NCBI GenBank assembly: GCA_029941825.1
Contig: JAPYTM010000047.1
Location: 1 to 6,586 of the forward strand
Direction: 5' to 3'
DNA from: Candidatus Nitrosopumilus sp.
GTDB lineage: Archaea; Thermoproteota; Nitrososphaeria; Nitrososphaerales; Nitrosopumilaceae
DNA length: 6,586 bases
The notes under the pieces were generated by a model. The model saw only the letters and a list, made by a program, of their open reading frames with translations, was not told the DNA's origin and ran no database searches. Made by a program: the position numbers and the translations under genes. This document shows, piece by piece, positions 1-4,927 of this stretch. Each line of letters opens with the position of its first letter. Position 1 is the stretch's first letter.

Positions 1-427
1 CCATCTGTTTTGCTGCAAGCATAATGGTTTGAGCTGCAAATCCACATGAACGAAATACTTCATCTCGACGATTCTGAGGGTTGTCAGTATATTTTTTAGC
101 TAAATTAGTTTTAACTAGTTCTTGTTTTTCTGGAGTGTTATTTTTCCAGTATCGTTTTGGGTCTTGATTCCATGCGTTAGTATTTCCACAGAGAACTATA
201 ACTAGAGAGCCATCTTTTGGTTGTGCTTGCCCACGAGATGCTACTGAAATTTTCTCTTTAACATCCTGATCTGTAACTGTAATGAATCTCCAGTTTTGTT
301 GATTATAACTAGTTGGGGACAAAATGGTTAACTCCATTAGTGATTTGACATCATCTGTACTCATCTTGTATGTACTATCAAATTTCTTTATTGCACGTCT
401 TCCTCTAATGGCATCAAAGGTGTTCAC
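1..427 (-). CDS. Nitroreductase-family FMN oxidoreductase (partial, C-terminus beyond window)
   Basis: This is the N-terminal part, about 142 residues, of a nitroreductase-fold protein; the reading frame runs off base 1. Proteins of this family bind FMN and use NAD(P)H to reduce nitro, quinone or flavin-like substrates in the cytoplasm; the substrate here is unknown. The visible N-terminus, MNTFDAIRGRRAIKKF, is the family's FMN-phosphate-binding start (F-x-A-I-x-x-R-R-x-I-x-x-F), followed about 30 residues later by SPTSYNQQNWRF, the equivalent of the usual P-S-x-x-N-x-Q-P-W-x-F motif. I chose the GTG at 427 because it places the first residue exactly where family members begin. An in-frame GTG at 436 would add three residues. 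There is no usable in-frame ATG; the ATG at 438 is out of frame and stops after four codons. A TATA-like box lies about 30 bases upstream, fitting a leaderless or near-leaderless mRNA. Confidence 0.85.
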   Translation of the reverse strand, partial: MNTFDAIRGRRAIKKFDSTYKMSTDDVKSLMELTILSPTSYNQQNWRFITVTDQDVKEKISVASRGQAQPKDGSLVIVLCGNTNAWNQDPKRYWKNNTPEKQELVKTNLAKKYTDNPQNRRDEVFRSCGFAAQTIMLAAKQM

Positions 428-450
428 ATATGGCACATTTGATTCTCCAA

Positions 451-463
451 ATTTAATGTAAAC
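451..463 (-). promoter_or_regulatory. Predicted TATA box of the nitroreductase gene
   Basis: On the minus strand this reads TTTACATTAAATT, an A/T-rich box centred about 30 bases before the GTG start at 427. That spacing fits an archaeal TATA element with transcription starting at or just before the start codon. It is predicted from position and composition only. Confidence 0.45.
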
Positions 464-478
464 GAAAAGGCAACTCGA

Positions 479-597
479 ACTTAAGATCAAGACCTCGAGT
501 CCAGATGACAGTTCTATCACTTAAGATCAGAAACCAGATAGGCATTCTAATGACAGTGATTGTCTTAAGGTCTGAAACTAGAGTACTCAGACGACAG
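479..597. repeat. Three imperfect direct repeats in the divergent intergenic region
   Basis: Three related units lie at 479-511, 519-556 and 563-597. Each opens with a CTTAAG-containing block (ACTTAAGATC in the first two, TCTTAAGGTC in the third) and closes with ATGACAG, ATGACAG and ACGACAG. Units 2 and 3 also share a GAAAC core after the opening block. The opening blocks are 40 and 44 bases apart, the closing blocks 45 and 41. The middles are poorly conserved and differ in length (units of 33, 38 and 35 bases). They lie between two divergent genes, so they could be a multi-site operator or part of a structured RNA. No gene is convincing here. Confidence 0.6.
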
Positions 598-610
598 ACT
601 ACCTTTTCTT

Positions 611-629
611 AATATCATTAAGTGATATT
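611..629. repeat. 7-bp perfect inverted repeat (AATATCA / TGATATT)
   Basis: AATATCA at 611-617 and TGATATT at 623-629 are perfect reverse complements around a 5-base spacer. This is the geometry of a dimeric regulator site or a small A/T-rich hairpin. It sits just upstream of the TATA-like ATATTTAA at 631-638, in the control region of the rightward flavoprotein gene. Its role is inferred from position only. Confidence 0.45.
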
Positions 630-630
630 G

Positions 631-638
631 ATATTTAA
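631..638 (+). promoter_or_regulatory. Candidate TATA box upstream of the flavoprotein gene
   Basis: ATATTTAA is the best TATA-like octamer before the flavoprotein gene. It would place a transcription start near 660, giving a leader of about 25 bases to GTG 686 or about 60 to TTG 722. A weaker T-rich alternative, GTTTTTATTG at 688-697, would instead give a leaderless start close to TTG 722. I cannot decide between them from sequence. Confidence 0.35.
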
Positions 639-639
639 C

Positions 640-691
640 AAACACTATGGGTTTCTACTAGTGAAATGAGTCATACCATCAGATAGTGTTT
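640..691. repeat. 9-bp perfect inverted repeat flanking the flavoprotein start region
   Basis: AAACACTAT at 640-648 is the exact reverse complement of ATAGTGTTT at 683-691, with 34 bases between. The right arm covers the GTG at 686 and touches the second TATA candidate. The pair could be two operator half-sites or, if transcription starts near 660, only its right arm would be in the mRNA, which argues against an RNA hairpin from that start. Confidence 0.4.
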
Positions 692-721
692 TTATTGGGC
701 ACAAAGGACTCTGAAAATATC

Positions 722-1735
722 TTGAAGATAGCAGTAATGGGAATGGGGGTCGCAGGATCATACCTGATGGCTAGACTAAAAGATTCTGAACACGAAGTTA
801 CTGGATATGAGCGAATGGTTGAGGAAAGACACGATTCTATTTGTGCATGGGGGACAACTAAAGTAGAACTGGACAAATTTTGTAAAAAGACTGGTAGAAA
901 TTTTGAGGATTTTGTAATTCATGATGGAAAACAGATGCATGTCAAAATGCCTAATGGGGTAAAGTTTGACATTGGATTACATGGATTATGTACATACAAC
1001 AAGCTAGGATTGATTAAAGATTTCATTAAAGATTGTAACATTAGATATGGCACTGCACCAAAACTTGAAGAGTTAGAAAAAGAATATGACATGATAGTTG
1101 ACTGTACAGGATTTCATAGAATTTACCTGCCAAAAATGGAAGAGGATTTTTTCTTACCAACTTATGAATACAAAGTTGAATATGAAAATGGTGTTCCCTA
1201 TGATGATTTCTATATAGAACCGTTTCCTGGAATGTCAGGATACTTTTGGTATTTCCCACTAGGGGAGAAATGGGCACACATTGGAGCTGGAGATTACAAA
1301 AAGAATCACATCAAAGTTACTGATGAATTCCTAAAGAAACATGGCGGTAAAGTTATTCAAACAAAGGGTAGACCAATAAGACTTGCAACACCTGACAAGT
1401 GCAAACCATACTACAAAGGTAAGGTGGTAGGAGTTGGAGAATCAATTGGAACAGTCTTTGCTTTATTAGGAGAGGGAATCATTCCATCAATGCAATGTGT
1501 TGAGATATTCTTGGAAAACATGAATGATTTTGCAGCATATGAAAAAGCAGTGGATAAACATTTCAAAATTTATGGCAAAGTGTTTAATTTTGTTAGAGCA
1601 AAAATTCAGAAAAACTTTTCATTCATCAAAGCATTGCCAGACTTTATTGCAATATTCCTATACATGAAAAAGAAAGAGAGTAGGTTTGGAATGGATATTA
1701 AAATTAGTAATTTGATTAAGGTTGCTAAAGCTTAA
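722..1735 (+). CDS. Geranylgeranyl reductase family FAD-dependent oxidoreductase
   Basis: This is a flavoprotein of the geranylgeranyl-reductase group (p-hydroxybenzoate hydroxylase fold), which in archaea saturates the isoprenoid chains of membrane lipids. From the TTG start, the N-terminus LKIAVMGMGVAGSYLMARL is a Rossmann FAD-binding unit (G-x-G-x-x-G). A second FAD motif, DMIVDCTG, is near residue 125, and the family signature YFWYFPLGEKWAHIGAG near 175-190. The third FAD segment, GVGESIGTVFALLGEGI near 237-253, has GE where the family usually has GD. At about 337 residues it is shorter than typical lipid reductases. I prefer TTG 722 because the Rossmann strand then begins immediately; GTG 686 would add 12 unremarkable residues. 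The exact substrate is unknown: other isoprenoid reductases or hydroxylases of the same fold are possible. Its stop overlaps that of the convergent neighbour by 4 bases. Confidence 0.8.
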   Translation: MKIAVMGMGVAGSYLMARLKDSEHEVTGYERMVEERHDSICAWGTTKVELDKFCKKTGRNFEDFVIHDGKQMHVKMPNGVKFDIGLHGLCTYNKLGLIKDFIKDCNIRYGTAPKLEELEKEYDMIVDCTGFHRIYLPKMEEDFFLPTYEYKVEYENGVPYDDFYIEPFPGMSGYFWYFPLGEKWAHIGAGDYKKNHIKVTDEFLKKHGGKVIQTKGRPIRLATPDKCKPYYKGKVVGVGESIGTVFALLGEGIIPSMQCVEIFLENMNDFAAYEKAVDKHFKIYGKVFNFVRAKIQKNFSFIKALPDFIAIFLYMKKKESRFGMDIKISNLIKVAKA

Positions 1736-2436
1736 CTAAAACTAGTAGATCCAAATCCTTCTCTGTTTGTTCTATTTGATGCCATGTTGTAATCATAGAT
1801 TGTCTTTGAATACGCTTTGAATTCATCTTTCATTGGGTCTAAATTCTCTGCCAAGTAAAACCCAGGACAATCACCAGTAAATTGGTATGTGGCATGAACT
1901 CGTGCTATTCCTTTTTCATTTTCAAGCCAAGTACTAAAAGGGTACAAGTAGCATACACCAGGTCTGTCTGGATGCATAGAACACCCCCCTTCCTTATCCA
2001 AAAACCTACAAGAGATGTGAGTTCCATCATCTGCCTCTGTTTCATCAGTTTTTCTTTTGAGATTAATTGTAGTCATCGTAGTTTGCTGACCTGATGGACC
2101 AGGTTCTGAATATGTAACAATATTAGTTTCATTTTTTATAAAATCAGAAGTTTTCGCATATTTTAGTCCCTTACCGATGGTTATTAGATCATCTGACGTT
2201 AGTGGTAAACGACCTTGTCTATCACAACAGTTGTGACAATCAGGCCAATAACATTTCCATAAAATATATTTTTTTTCAGAATTCAAATAGGGCACATGAA
2301 AAATTACATCTTTAACTTTGATTGGGTAGTCAGACACATCAGTAATTCCACCTAGCATGAATTTGCGTAAAATTGGGTCAACATCCCAATCTTTTTCTAG
2401 TAAGTCCAGTGATTCTTTAATTTCGCTTTGAGACAA
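1732..2436 (-). CDS. YkgJ-like cysteine-cluster protein (putative metal-binding)
   Basis: The 234-residue product carries the cysteine pattern of the YkgJ/UPF0153 family, proposed to chelate zinc or an Fe-S cluster; the biochemical role is not established. Visible cysteines are the block C-x4-C-x2-C-C (KCYWPDCHNCC, residues about 62-71), then CRFLDKEGGCSMHPDRPGVC near 143-162 followed by YLYPF, and a final GDCPGF near 190. This matches the family layout of an N-terminal C-x2-C-C block and a later C-x8-C...C-x-x-YP block. I place the start at TTG 2436 because the only in-frame ATG, at 2499, would add 21 unlikely-looking residues and overlap the divergent gene starting at 2472. A TATA-like TTAATAATAA lies about 30 bases upstream of this TTG. 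The last four bases overlap the convergent flavoprotein gene. Confidence 0.75.
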   Translation of the reverse strand: MSQSEIKESLDLLEKDWDVDPILRKFMLGGITDVSDYPIKVKDVIFHVPYLNSEKKYILWKCYWPDCHNCCDRQGRLPLTSDDLITIGKGLKYAKTSDFIKNETNIVTYSEPGPSGQQTTMTTINLKRKTDETEADDGTHISCRFLDKEGGCSMHPDRPGVCYLYPFSTWLENEKGIARVHATYQFTGDCPGFYLAENLDPMKDEFKAYSKTIYDYNMASNRTNREGFGSTSFS

Positions 2437-2442
2437 CTGACA

Positions 2443-2450
2443 AGTTATAA
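2443..2450 (+). promoter_or_regulatory. Predicted TATA box for the 106-residue protein
   Basis: AGTTATAA is centred about 25 bases before the ATG at 2472, the spacing expected of an archaeal promoter giving a leaderless transcript. It lies between the start codons of two divergent genes, overlapping the expected initiation region of the opposite promoter. Confidence 0.45.
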
Positions 2451-2462
2451 CATCTGAGGCAG

Positions 2463-2472
2463 TTATTATTAA
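2463..2472 (-). promoter_or_regulatory. Predicted TATA box for the YkgJ-like gene
   Basis: On the minus strand this reads TTAATAATAA, about 30 bases before the preferred TTG start at 2436. Its last base is the A of the plus-strand ATG at 2472, so the two promoters are interleaved. Confidence 0.4.
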
Positions 2473-2792
2473 TGTTGAGTGAAAAAGGCAAATACGCATC
2501 AGCTACTGAAAACAGACGATTTGTTTGGGCTGAAATTATTTGGCCATTAATTTTAGAAATTAATGATGTTGCATTTTCACTAAAAAGATATCAGCAAAAA
2601 CGTGATGAGGTATGTGTTAAAAAAAATGTAACCATTACTGTAACATCTAGAGGATTGGTATCACTAATGCAAAAGGGAATTATTAGAAAAGAAAAAAACA
2701 TCTATTCAATTCATTTCAAATTGATCCCATACATGAGATTACGAGCTCCATGTAACTATGCAACTGCAATTCATGAAGTACGAATAAAGTAA
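2472..2792 (+). CDS. Hypothetical protein, possibly winged-helix-like
   Basis: I do not recognise this 106-residue protein. It is basic, with no signal peptide, clear membrane segment or cysteine cluster (only two cysteines). The N-terminal half (NRRFVWAEIIWPLI and on to SLKRYQQKRD) looks helical. The C-terminal half contains SRGLVSLMQKGIIRKEKNIY followed by a beta-like SIHFKLI, which resembles a recognition helix and wing of a winged-helix DNA-binding domain; this is a weak visual inference. Coding is supported by an ATG with a TATA-like box at -25, a clean stop, a divergent neighbour and a tRNA just downstream. It could be a lineage-specific regulator of the gene it diverges from, but nothing in the sequence proves this. 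Confidence 0.65.
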   Translation: MLSEKGKYASATENRRFVWAEIIWPLILEINDVAFSLKRYQQKRDEVCVKKNVTITVTSRGLVSLMQKGIIRKEKNIYSIHFKLIPYMRLRAPCNYATAIHEVRIK

Positions 2793-2802
2793 TACAGCAA
2801 AT

Positions 2803-2810
2803 CATTATAT
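2803..2810 (+). promoter_or_regulatory. Predicted TATA box of tRNA-Gln
   Basis: CATTATAT lies about 30 bases before the first base of the tRNA, in the short gap after the stop of the preceding gene. It is a plausible archaeal tRNA promoter by spacing and composition. Confidence 0.4.
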
Positions 2811-2836
2811 TCTGAATACTCAAAATTTCTTCAAGT

Positions 2837-2924
2837 AGCCCGATAGTCTAGTGGTCAAGGATTCTGCCCTCTGGATCTCAAGAGTGGATAGGCGGAGACG
2901 GCAGTTCGAATCTGCCTCGGGCTA
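2837..2924 (+). tRNA. tRNA-Gln (anticodon CTG) with a 15-base intron
   Basis: The cloverleaf folds fully. The acceptor is AGCCCGA (2837-2843) with TCGGGCT (2917-2923). The D arm starts GTCT and ends GGAT. The anticodon stem is CTGCC (2864-2868) with GGCGG (2891-2895), variable loop AGAC, T stem GGCAG/CTGCC with loop TTCGAAT, discriminator A2924; CCA is not encoded. Between the anticodon stem strands there are 22 bases instead of 7. Removing 2875-2889 leaves the loop CTCTGGA, with T33, anticodon CTG (2871-2873), G37 and A38. The intron therefore sits at the canonical archaeal 37/38 site. The A1:U72 pair and this loop match archaeal tRNA-Gln. The product decodes CAG and in archaea is expected to be charged via Glu-tRNA(Gln) and GatDE. 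The bulge-helix-bulge is not a strict 3-4-3 as far as I can fold it. Confidence 0.93.
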
Positions 2925-2927
2925 CCT

Positions 2928-2964
2928 AAAAAATTACTACACTAAATTGAATAAGATAAAATAT
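2928..2964 (-). terminator. Predicted T-tract terminator of the ribosomal operon
   Basis: Immediately after the uS7 stop the minus strand reads through ATATTTTATCTTATTC and then a run of six T (2933-2928) just before the end of the convergent tRNA. Clusters of T runs without a required hairpin are the usual archaeal termination signal. Predicted from composition and position. Confidence 0.45.
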
Positions 2965-3564
2965 CTATCTTGATGCTTGTGCTATTCTTTCTAGCTCATG
3001 TTTCTTCTTTACAGAAGGAGCAGAAGGGTCATTAGCAGCAGCAAGCATTATTTGTTCTGCCATATGCTCCTCAATTGGTTTTGGATTAGAAAATGTTGCC
3101 TCTTTGATTGCATCTGCGATAAATTTCAAAGCCATATCAACTCGTCTAATTGGTGCAACATCAACTGATACGTGATATGTAGTTCCACCATAAACAATTC
3201 TAGTTGTATCCTCGTTTGGTGCTGAAAACTCTACAGCCCTTACCAAAATTTCTACTGGGTTTTTTCCAGTCTTTAGTGCAATAATTTCAAATGCAGTTTT
3301 TACAGTGTTGAGTACTTTGGTTTTTTTACCAGTCATTCTACCTGTATTTTTTGCATATTTTTTACCAAAGTGCATTGTCTTGTTCATTAATCGTTCTACA
3401 ATGTTTACATCTGCTTTATTGAATCGTTTTAGTGCTGAACGACCAAATGTGTATGGTAAGATTTGCTTTCTTAGAGAGATAGCAGTTTTTAATCCAGGAT
3501 CTTTTATTTCGATGTCTGATAAATCCCATTTTCTAAATAATAGTAAATTTTTAGTTTCAGCCAT
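2965..3564 (-). CDS. rps7: 30S ribosomal protein uS7 (S7)
   Basis: This is small-subunit ribosomal protein uS7, which binds the 3' major domain of 16S rRNA and helps nucleate the head of the 30S subunit next to the E site and mRNA exit. At 199 residues it is the archaeal/eukaryotic-length form with an N-terminal extension. Recognisable parts are the early segment LPYTFGRSALKRFNKADVNI, the core NPVEILVRAVEFSAPNEDTT, the beta-hairpin around VYGGTTYHVSVDVAPIRR, and the near-universal tail KKKHELERIAQASR. The ATG at 3564 is fixed by a strong Shine-Dalgarno AAGGAG at 3576-3571 with a 6-base spacer, lying inside the last codons of uS12; only two bases separate the genes, so they are co-transcribed. 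It is the last gene of the run: a convergent tRNA follows. Confidence 0.97.
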   Translation of the reverse strand: MAETKNLLLFRKWDLSDIEIKDPGLKTAISLRKQILPYTFGRSALKRFNKADVNIVERLMNKTMHFGKKYAKNTGRMTGKKTKVLNTVKTAFEIIALKTGKNPVEILVRAVEFSAPNEDTTRIVYGGTTYHVSVDVAPIRRVDMALKFIADAIKEATFSNPKPIEEHMAEQIMLAAANDPSAPSVKKKHELERIAQASR

Positions 3565-3566
3565 TT

Positions 3567-4004
3567 CTATCTCCTTGGTTTCTCTTTCTTTCCAATTACT
3601 AATTCATGTAGTGAAGTACCGTTAACTTTGAAAACTTTGAATCTAACTCCAGGAATATCTCCCATTGCACCACCTTGAGTTGCACCCATTCCTTGAATGG
3701 TTACCTCATCGTGTTCATCAATGAAATTCATTGCACCATCTCGTGGCAAGAATGCTGTAACTGTTTTACCGTTTTTAATTAATTGAACTCTAACACATTT
3801 TCTAATAGCAGAGTTTGGTTGTTTTGCAGCAATACCTACTTTTTCTAAAACAATACCTCTACCTTGTGGTGCTCCACCAAGAGGATCTGATTTTTTATCA
3901 ATACCTAATTTTCTTCTTTTGTATGTAGAAATTGCCCAACGTTGTTTCTTTTTCTTGGCTGTTAGAACCCTACCTGCAAATAACCCAAGTGGTGATTTTC
4001 TCAT
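3567..4004 (-). CDS. rps12: 30S ribosomal protein uS12 (S12)
   Basis: This is uS12, located at the decoding-site interface of the 30S subunit, where it monitors codon-anticodon pairing. The 145-residue length is standard for archaea. Signature segments are DPLGGAPQGRGIVLEKVG, the nearly invariant KQPNSAIRKCVRVQL, the loop PRDGAMNFIDEHDEV, and GDIPGVRFKVFKVNG followed by a basic C-terminus. In the loop most relatives have a small residue or N after the proline; here it is R, a minor variation. The ATG at 4004 is preceded by GGAG (4017-4014) at 9 bases, and three bases separate it from the NusA-like stop, indicating one operon. Confidence 0.97.
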   Translation of the reverse strand: MRKSPLGLFAGRVLTAKKKKQRWAISTYKRRKLGIDKKSDPLGGAPQGRGIVLEKVGIAAKQPNSAIRKCVRVQLIKNGKTVTAFLPRDGAMNFIDEHDEVTIQGMGATQGGAMGDIPGVRFKVFKVNGTSLHELVIGKKEKPRR

Positions 4005-4007
4005 ATC

Positions 4008-4472
4008 TTATAGCTCCATTGTTGCTCGTTCAGGGCTATTAATCAATACACTTGTAATATTAAAATATCTTTTAGCAAGCATTCTTGCTTTTTCAGCATT
4101 TCTGCCTTCTCTACCAACAACGATACCCTTCTTTCTTGGATCAACTAAAATAATTGCTTGTTTTGAACCATCAAGTCTGTCATTAATTTTAACATCAGAA
4201 ATTAGTTTAGAATTTAGTAAACCAGATAAAAATTTTGCAGGATCCTCATGAAACTCTACTAGCTCCACATTTCTTTTAACAATATTTTGTAATGATTTGA
4301 TGTGAACACCGCCTTTACCAATTGCTAAACCCATTTTACCAGTATTAACTACAAAAATTACTCTATCTTGTTTTTCATCTTCTACACAGTCACGCGCAGT
4401 AGCACCAGTTACATTTTGGAAAAGTGACATCATACGCATTTGATCAGTAGATAATTTTATAGATTGTGTCAT
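4008..4472 (-). CDS. nusA: NusA-like KH-domain transcription/RNA-binding protein
   Basis: This is the short archaeal NusA homologue, made only of the two KH RNA-binding domains and lacking the bacterial N-terminal polymerase-binding and S1 domains. The 154 residues show a first KH signature, MGLAIGKGGVHIKSL, with GKGG at 52-55, and a second, KKGIVVGREGRNAEKARMLA, with GREG at 120-123; both have the G-x-x-G loop that grips single-stranded RNA. Its position between eL30 and uS12 is the conserved archaeal order and suggests a role in transcription elongation, termination or rRNA processing, though the archaeal function is not well defined. The ATG at 4472 follows a weak AGGA. A possible internal promoter lies in the 64-base gap upstream. 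Confidence 0.93.
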   Translation of the reverse strand: MTQSIKLSTDQMRMMSLFQNVTGATARDCVEDEKQDRVIFVVNTGKMGLAIGKGGVHIKSLQNIVKRNVELVEFHEDPAKFLSGLLNSKLISDVKINDRLDGSKQAIILVDPRKKGIVVGREGRNAEKARMLAKRYFNITSVLINSPERATMEL

Positions 4473-4508
4473 AGAAATTCCTGTTTAACTCCGAACAAAA
4501 AATGTCTC

Positions 4509-4516
4509 ATTTAAAC
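4509..4516 (-). promoter_or_regulatory. Possible internal TATA box upstream of nusA
   Basis: On the minus strand this reads GTTTAAAT, about 40 bases before the nusA-like ATG, which would give a leader of about 15 bases. The 64-base gap after eL30 is the longest in this operon, leaving room for an internal promoter. Weak prediction. Confidence 0.25.
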
Positions 4517-4536
4517 TTTCATTGAATGTAATATCG

Positions 4537-4860
4537 TTAATCATTTTTTTCCTCAACTGTTGTATCTTTTATAATTGATGTGATGTTTGCATCAGGTATT
4601 GATGTGAATGAGAGTGTAGAAATTCTAAATTGTAAGCCACATAGTCTCCCTAATGCGACTGAAGTACCTTGAAAGTTTACGAGAGGTATTTTCTCTTTTT
4701 TTGCATTTGTTTCGATTTTCTCAAGCATCTCTTTTTTTACTGATTGAGATAACACAATTAATTTGGAATTTTTTACAGAGTTCAAAACTTGTCTAGTCCC
4801 AAATGTTAGCTTGTCCTCTTTTAGGGCATCCTTTAATGATTTTTCAAGAATCTTACTCAT
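4537..4860 (-). CDS. rpl30e: 50S ribosomal protein eL30 (L30e)
   Basis: This is a member of the L7Ae/L30e kink-turn RNA-binding superfamily, identified as eL30 by sequence and by its place directly before nusA. The 107 residues begin with the typical SLKDALKEDKLTFGTRQVL (helix plus the F-G-x-K/R-like turn), then the strand SKLIVLSQ, and the RNA-contacting segment NFQGTSVALGRLCG that L30e and L7Ae proteins use to recognise kink-turns. The C-terminus has an extra acidic tail. It opens a new transcription unit: a TATA box and a palindrome lie immediately upstream, and a T-rich terminator separates it from lsm. Other members of the family can autoregulate by binding their own mRNA (known for yeast L30), but the leader here looks too short for a kink-turn. 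Confidence 0.9.
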   Translation of the reverse strand: MSKILEKSLKDALKEDKLTFGTRQVLNSVKNSKLIVLSQSVKKEMLEKIETNAKKEKIPLVNFQGTSVALGRLCGLQFRISTLSFTSIPDANITSIIKDTTVEEKND

Positions 4861-4871
4861 GTATATCCGAT

Positions 4872-4883
4872 AGACGATCGTCT
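4872..4883. promoter_or_regulatory. 12-bp perfect palindrome in the eL30 promoter
   Basis: AGACGATCGTCT is a perfect palindrome situated between the TATA box (4893-4898) and the predicted transcription start (about 4870) of the eL30 operon. This is where a dimeric repressor would block polymerase assembly. It is also noticeably more GC-rich than the surrounding A/T-rich DNA. Confidence 0.5.
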
Positions 4884-4892
4884 TGACAGGGC

Positions 4893-4898
4893 TTTATA
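4893..4898 (-). promoter_or_regulatory. TATA box of the eL30-nusA-uS12-uS7 operon
   Basis: The minus strand reads CCTATAAAGC, a good archaeal TATA element, about 35 bases before the eL30 ATG. Initiation about 25 bases downstream would give a leader of roughly 10 bases. It follows directly on the T-rich terminator of the preceding unit. Confidence 0.6.
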
Positions 4899-4927
4899 GG
4901 TTTATTGAAAACCATATACATCAAAAG

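Noticed and set aside
424..438. Upstream mini-ORF (ATG TGC CAT ATG TGA, minus strand) overlapping the nitroreductase start
   Set aside because: Only four codons, overlapping the start region and probably at or before the transcription start; it most likely arises by chance from a CATATG-rich stretch.
479..597. CRISPR array
   Set aside because: Only three units, each imperfect and of different length, with almost no spacers and no cas genes nearby.
505..612. A 35-codon plus-strand ORF across the repeats (ATG at 505), with an in-frame second ATG at 550 giving two MTV-like peptide repeats
   Set aside because: The peptide repeat follows automatically from a DNA spacing of 45 bases. The third unit breaks the pattern, and there is no ribosome site or convincing TATA box.
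666..686. ATG at 666 as the flavoprotein start
   Set aside because: It is in a different frame and stops after six codons, so it would require a frameshift for which there is no other evidence.
1041..1277. Minus-strand open frame inside the flavoprotein gene, and similar open frames opposite uS12, nusA, uS7 and rpoA
   Set aside because: They lie antisense to well-supported genes, have no family resemblance, and show low-complexity, Ile/Phe/Ser-rich translations typical of antisense frames.
2437..2499. N-terminal extension of the YkgJ-like protein to the ATG at 2499
   Set aside because: It would overlap the start of the divergent gene by 28 bases and run through both putative TATA boxes; the added 21 residues do not look like a domain or a signal peptide.
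2876..2882. Reading the tRNA as tRNA-Glu (CTC) from TCTCAA in the expanded loop
   Set aside because: CTC lies in the part that must be removed to give a 7-base loop next to the CTGCC/GGCGG stem. The CTCTGGA loop and A1:U72 fit Gln.
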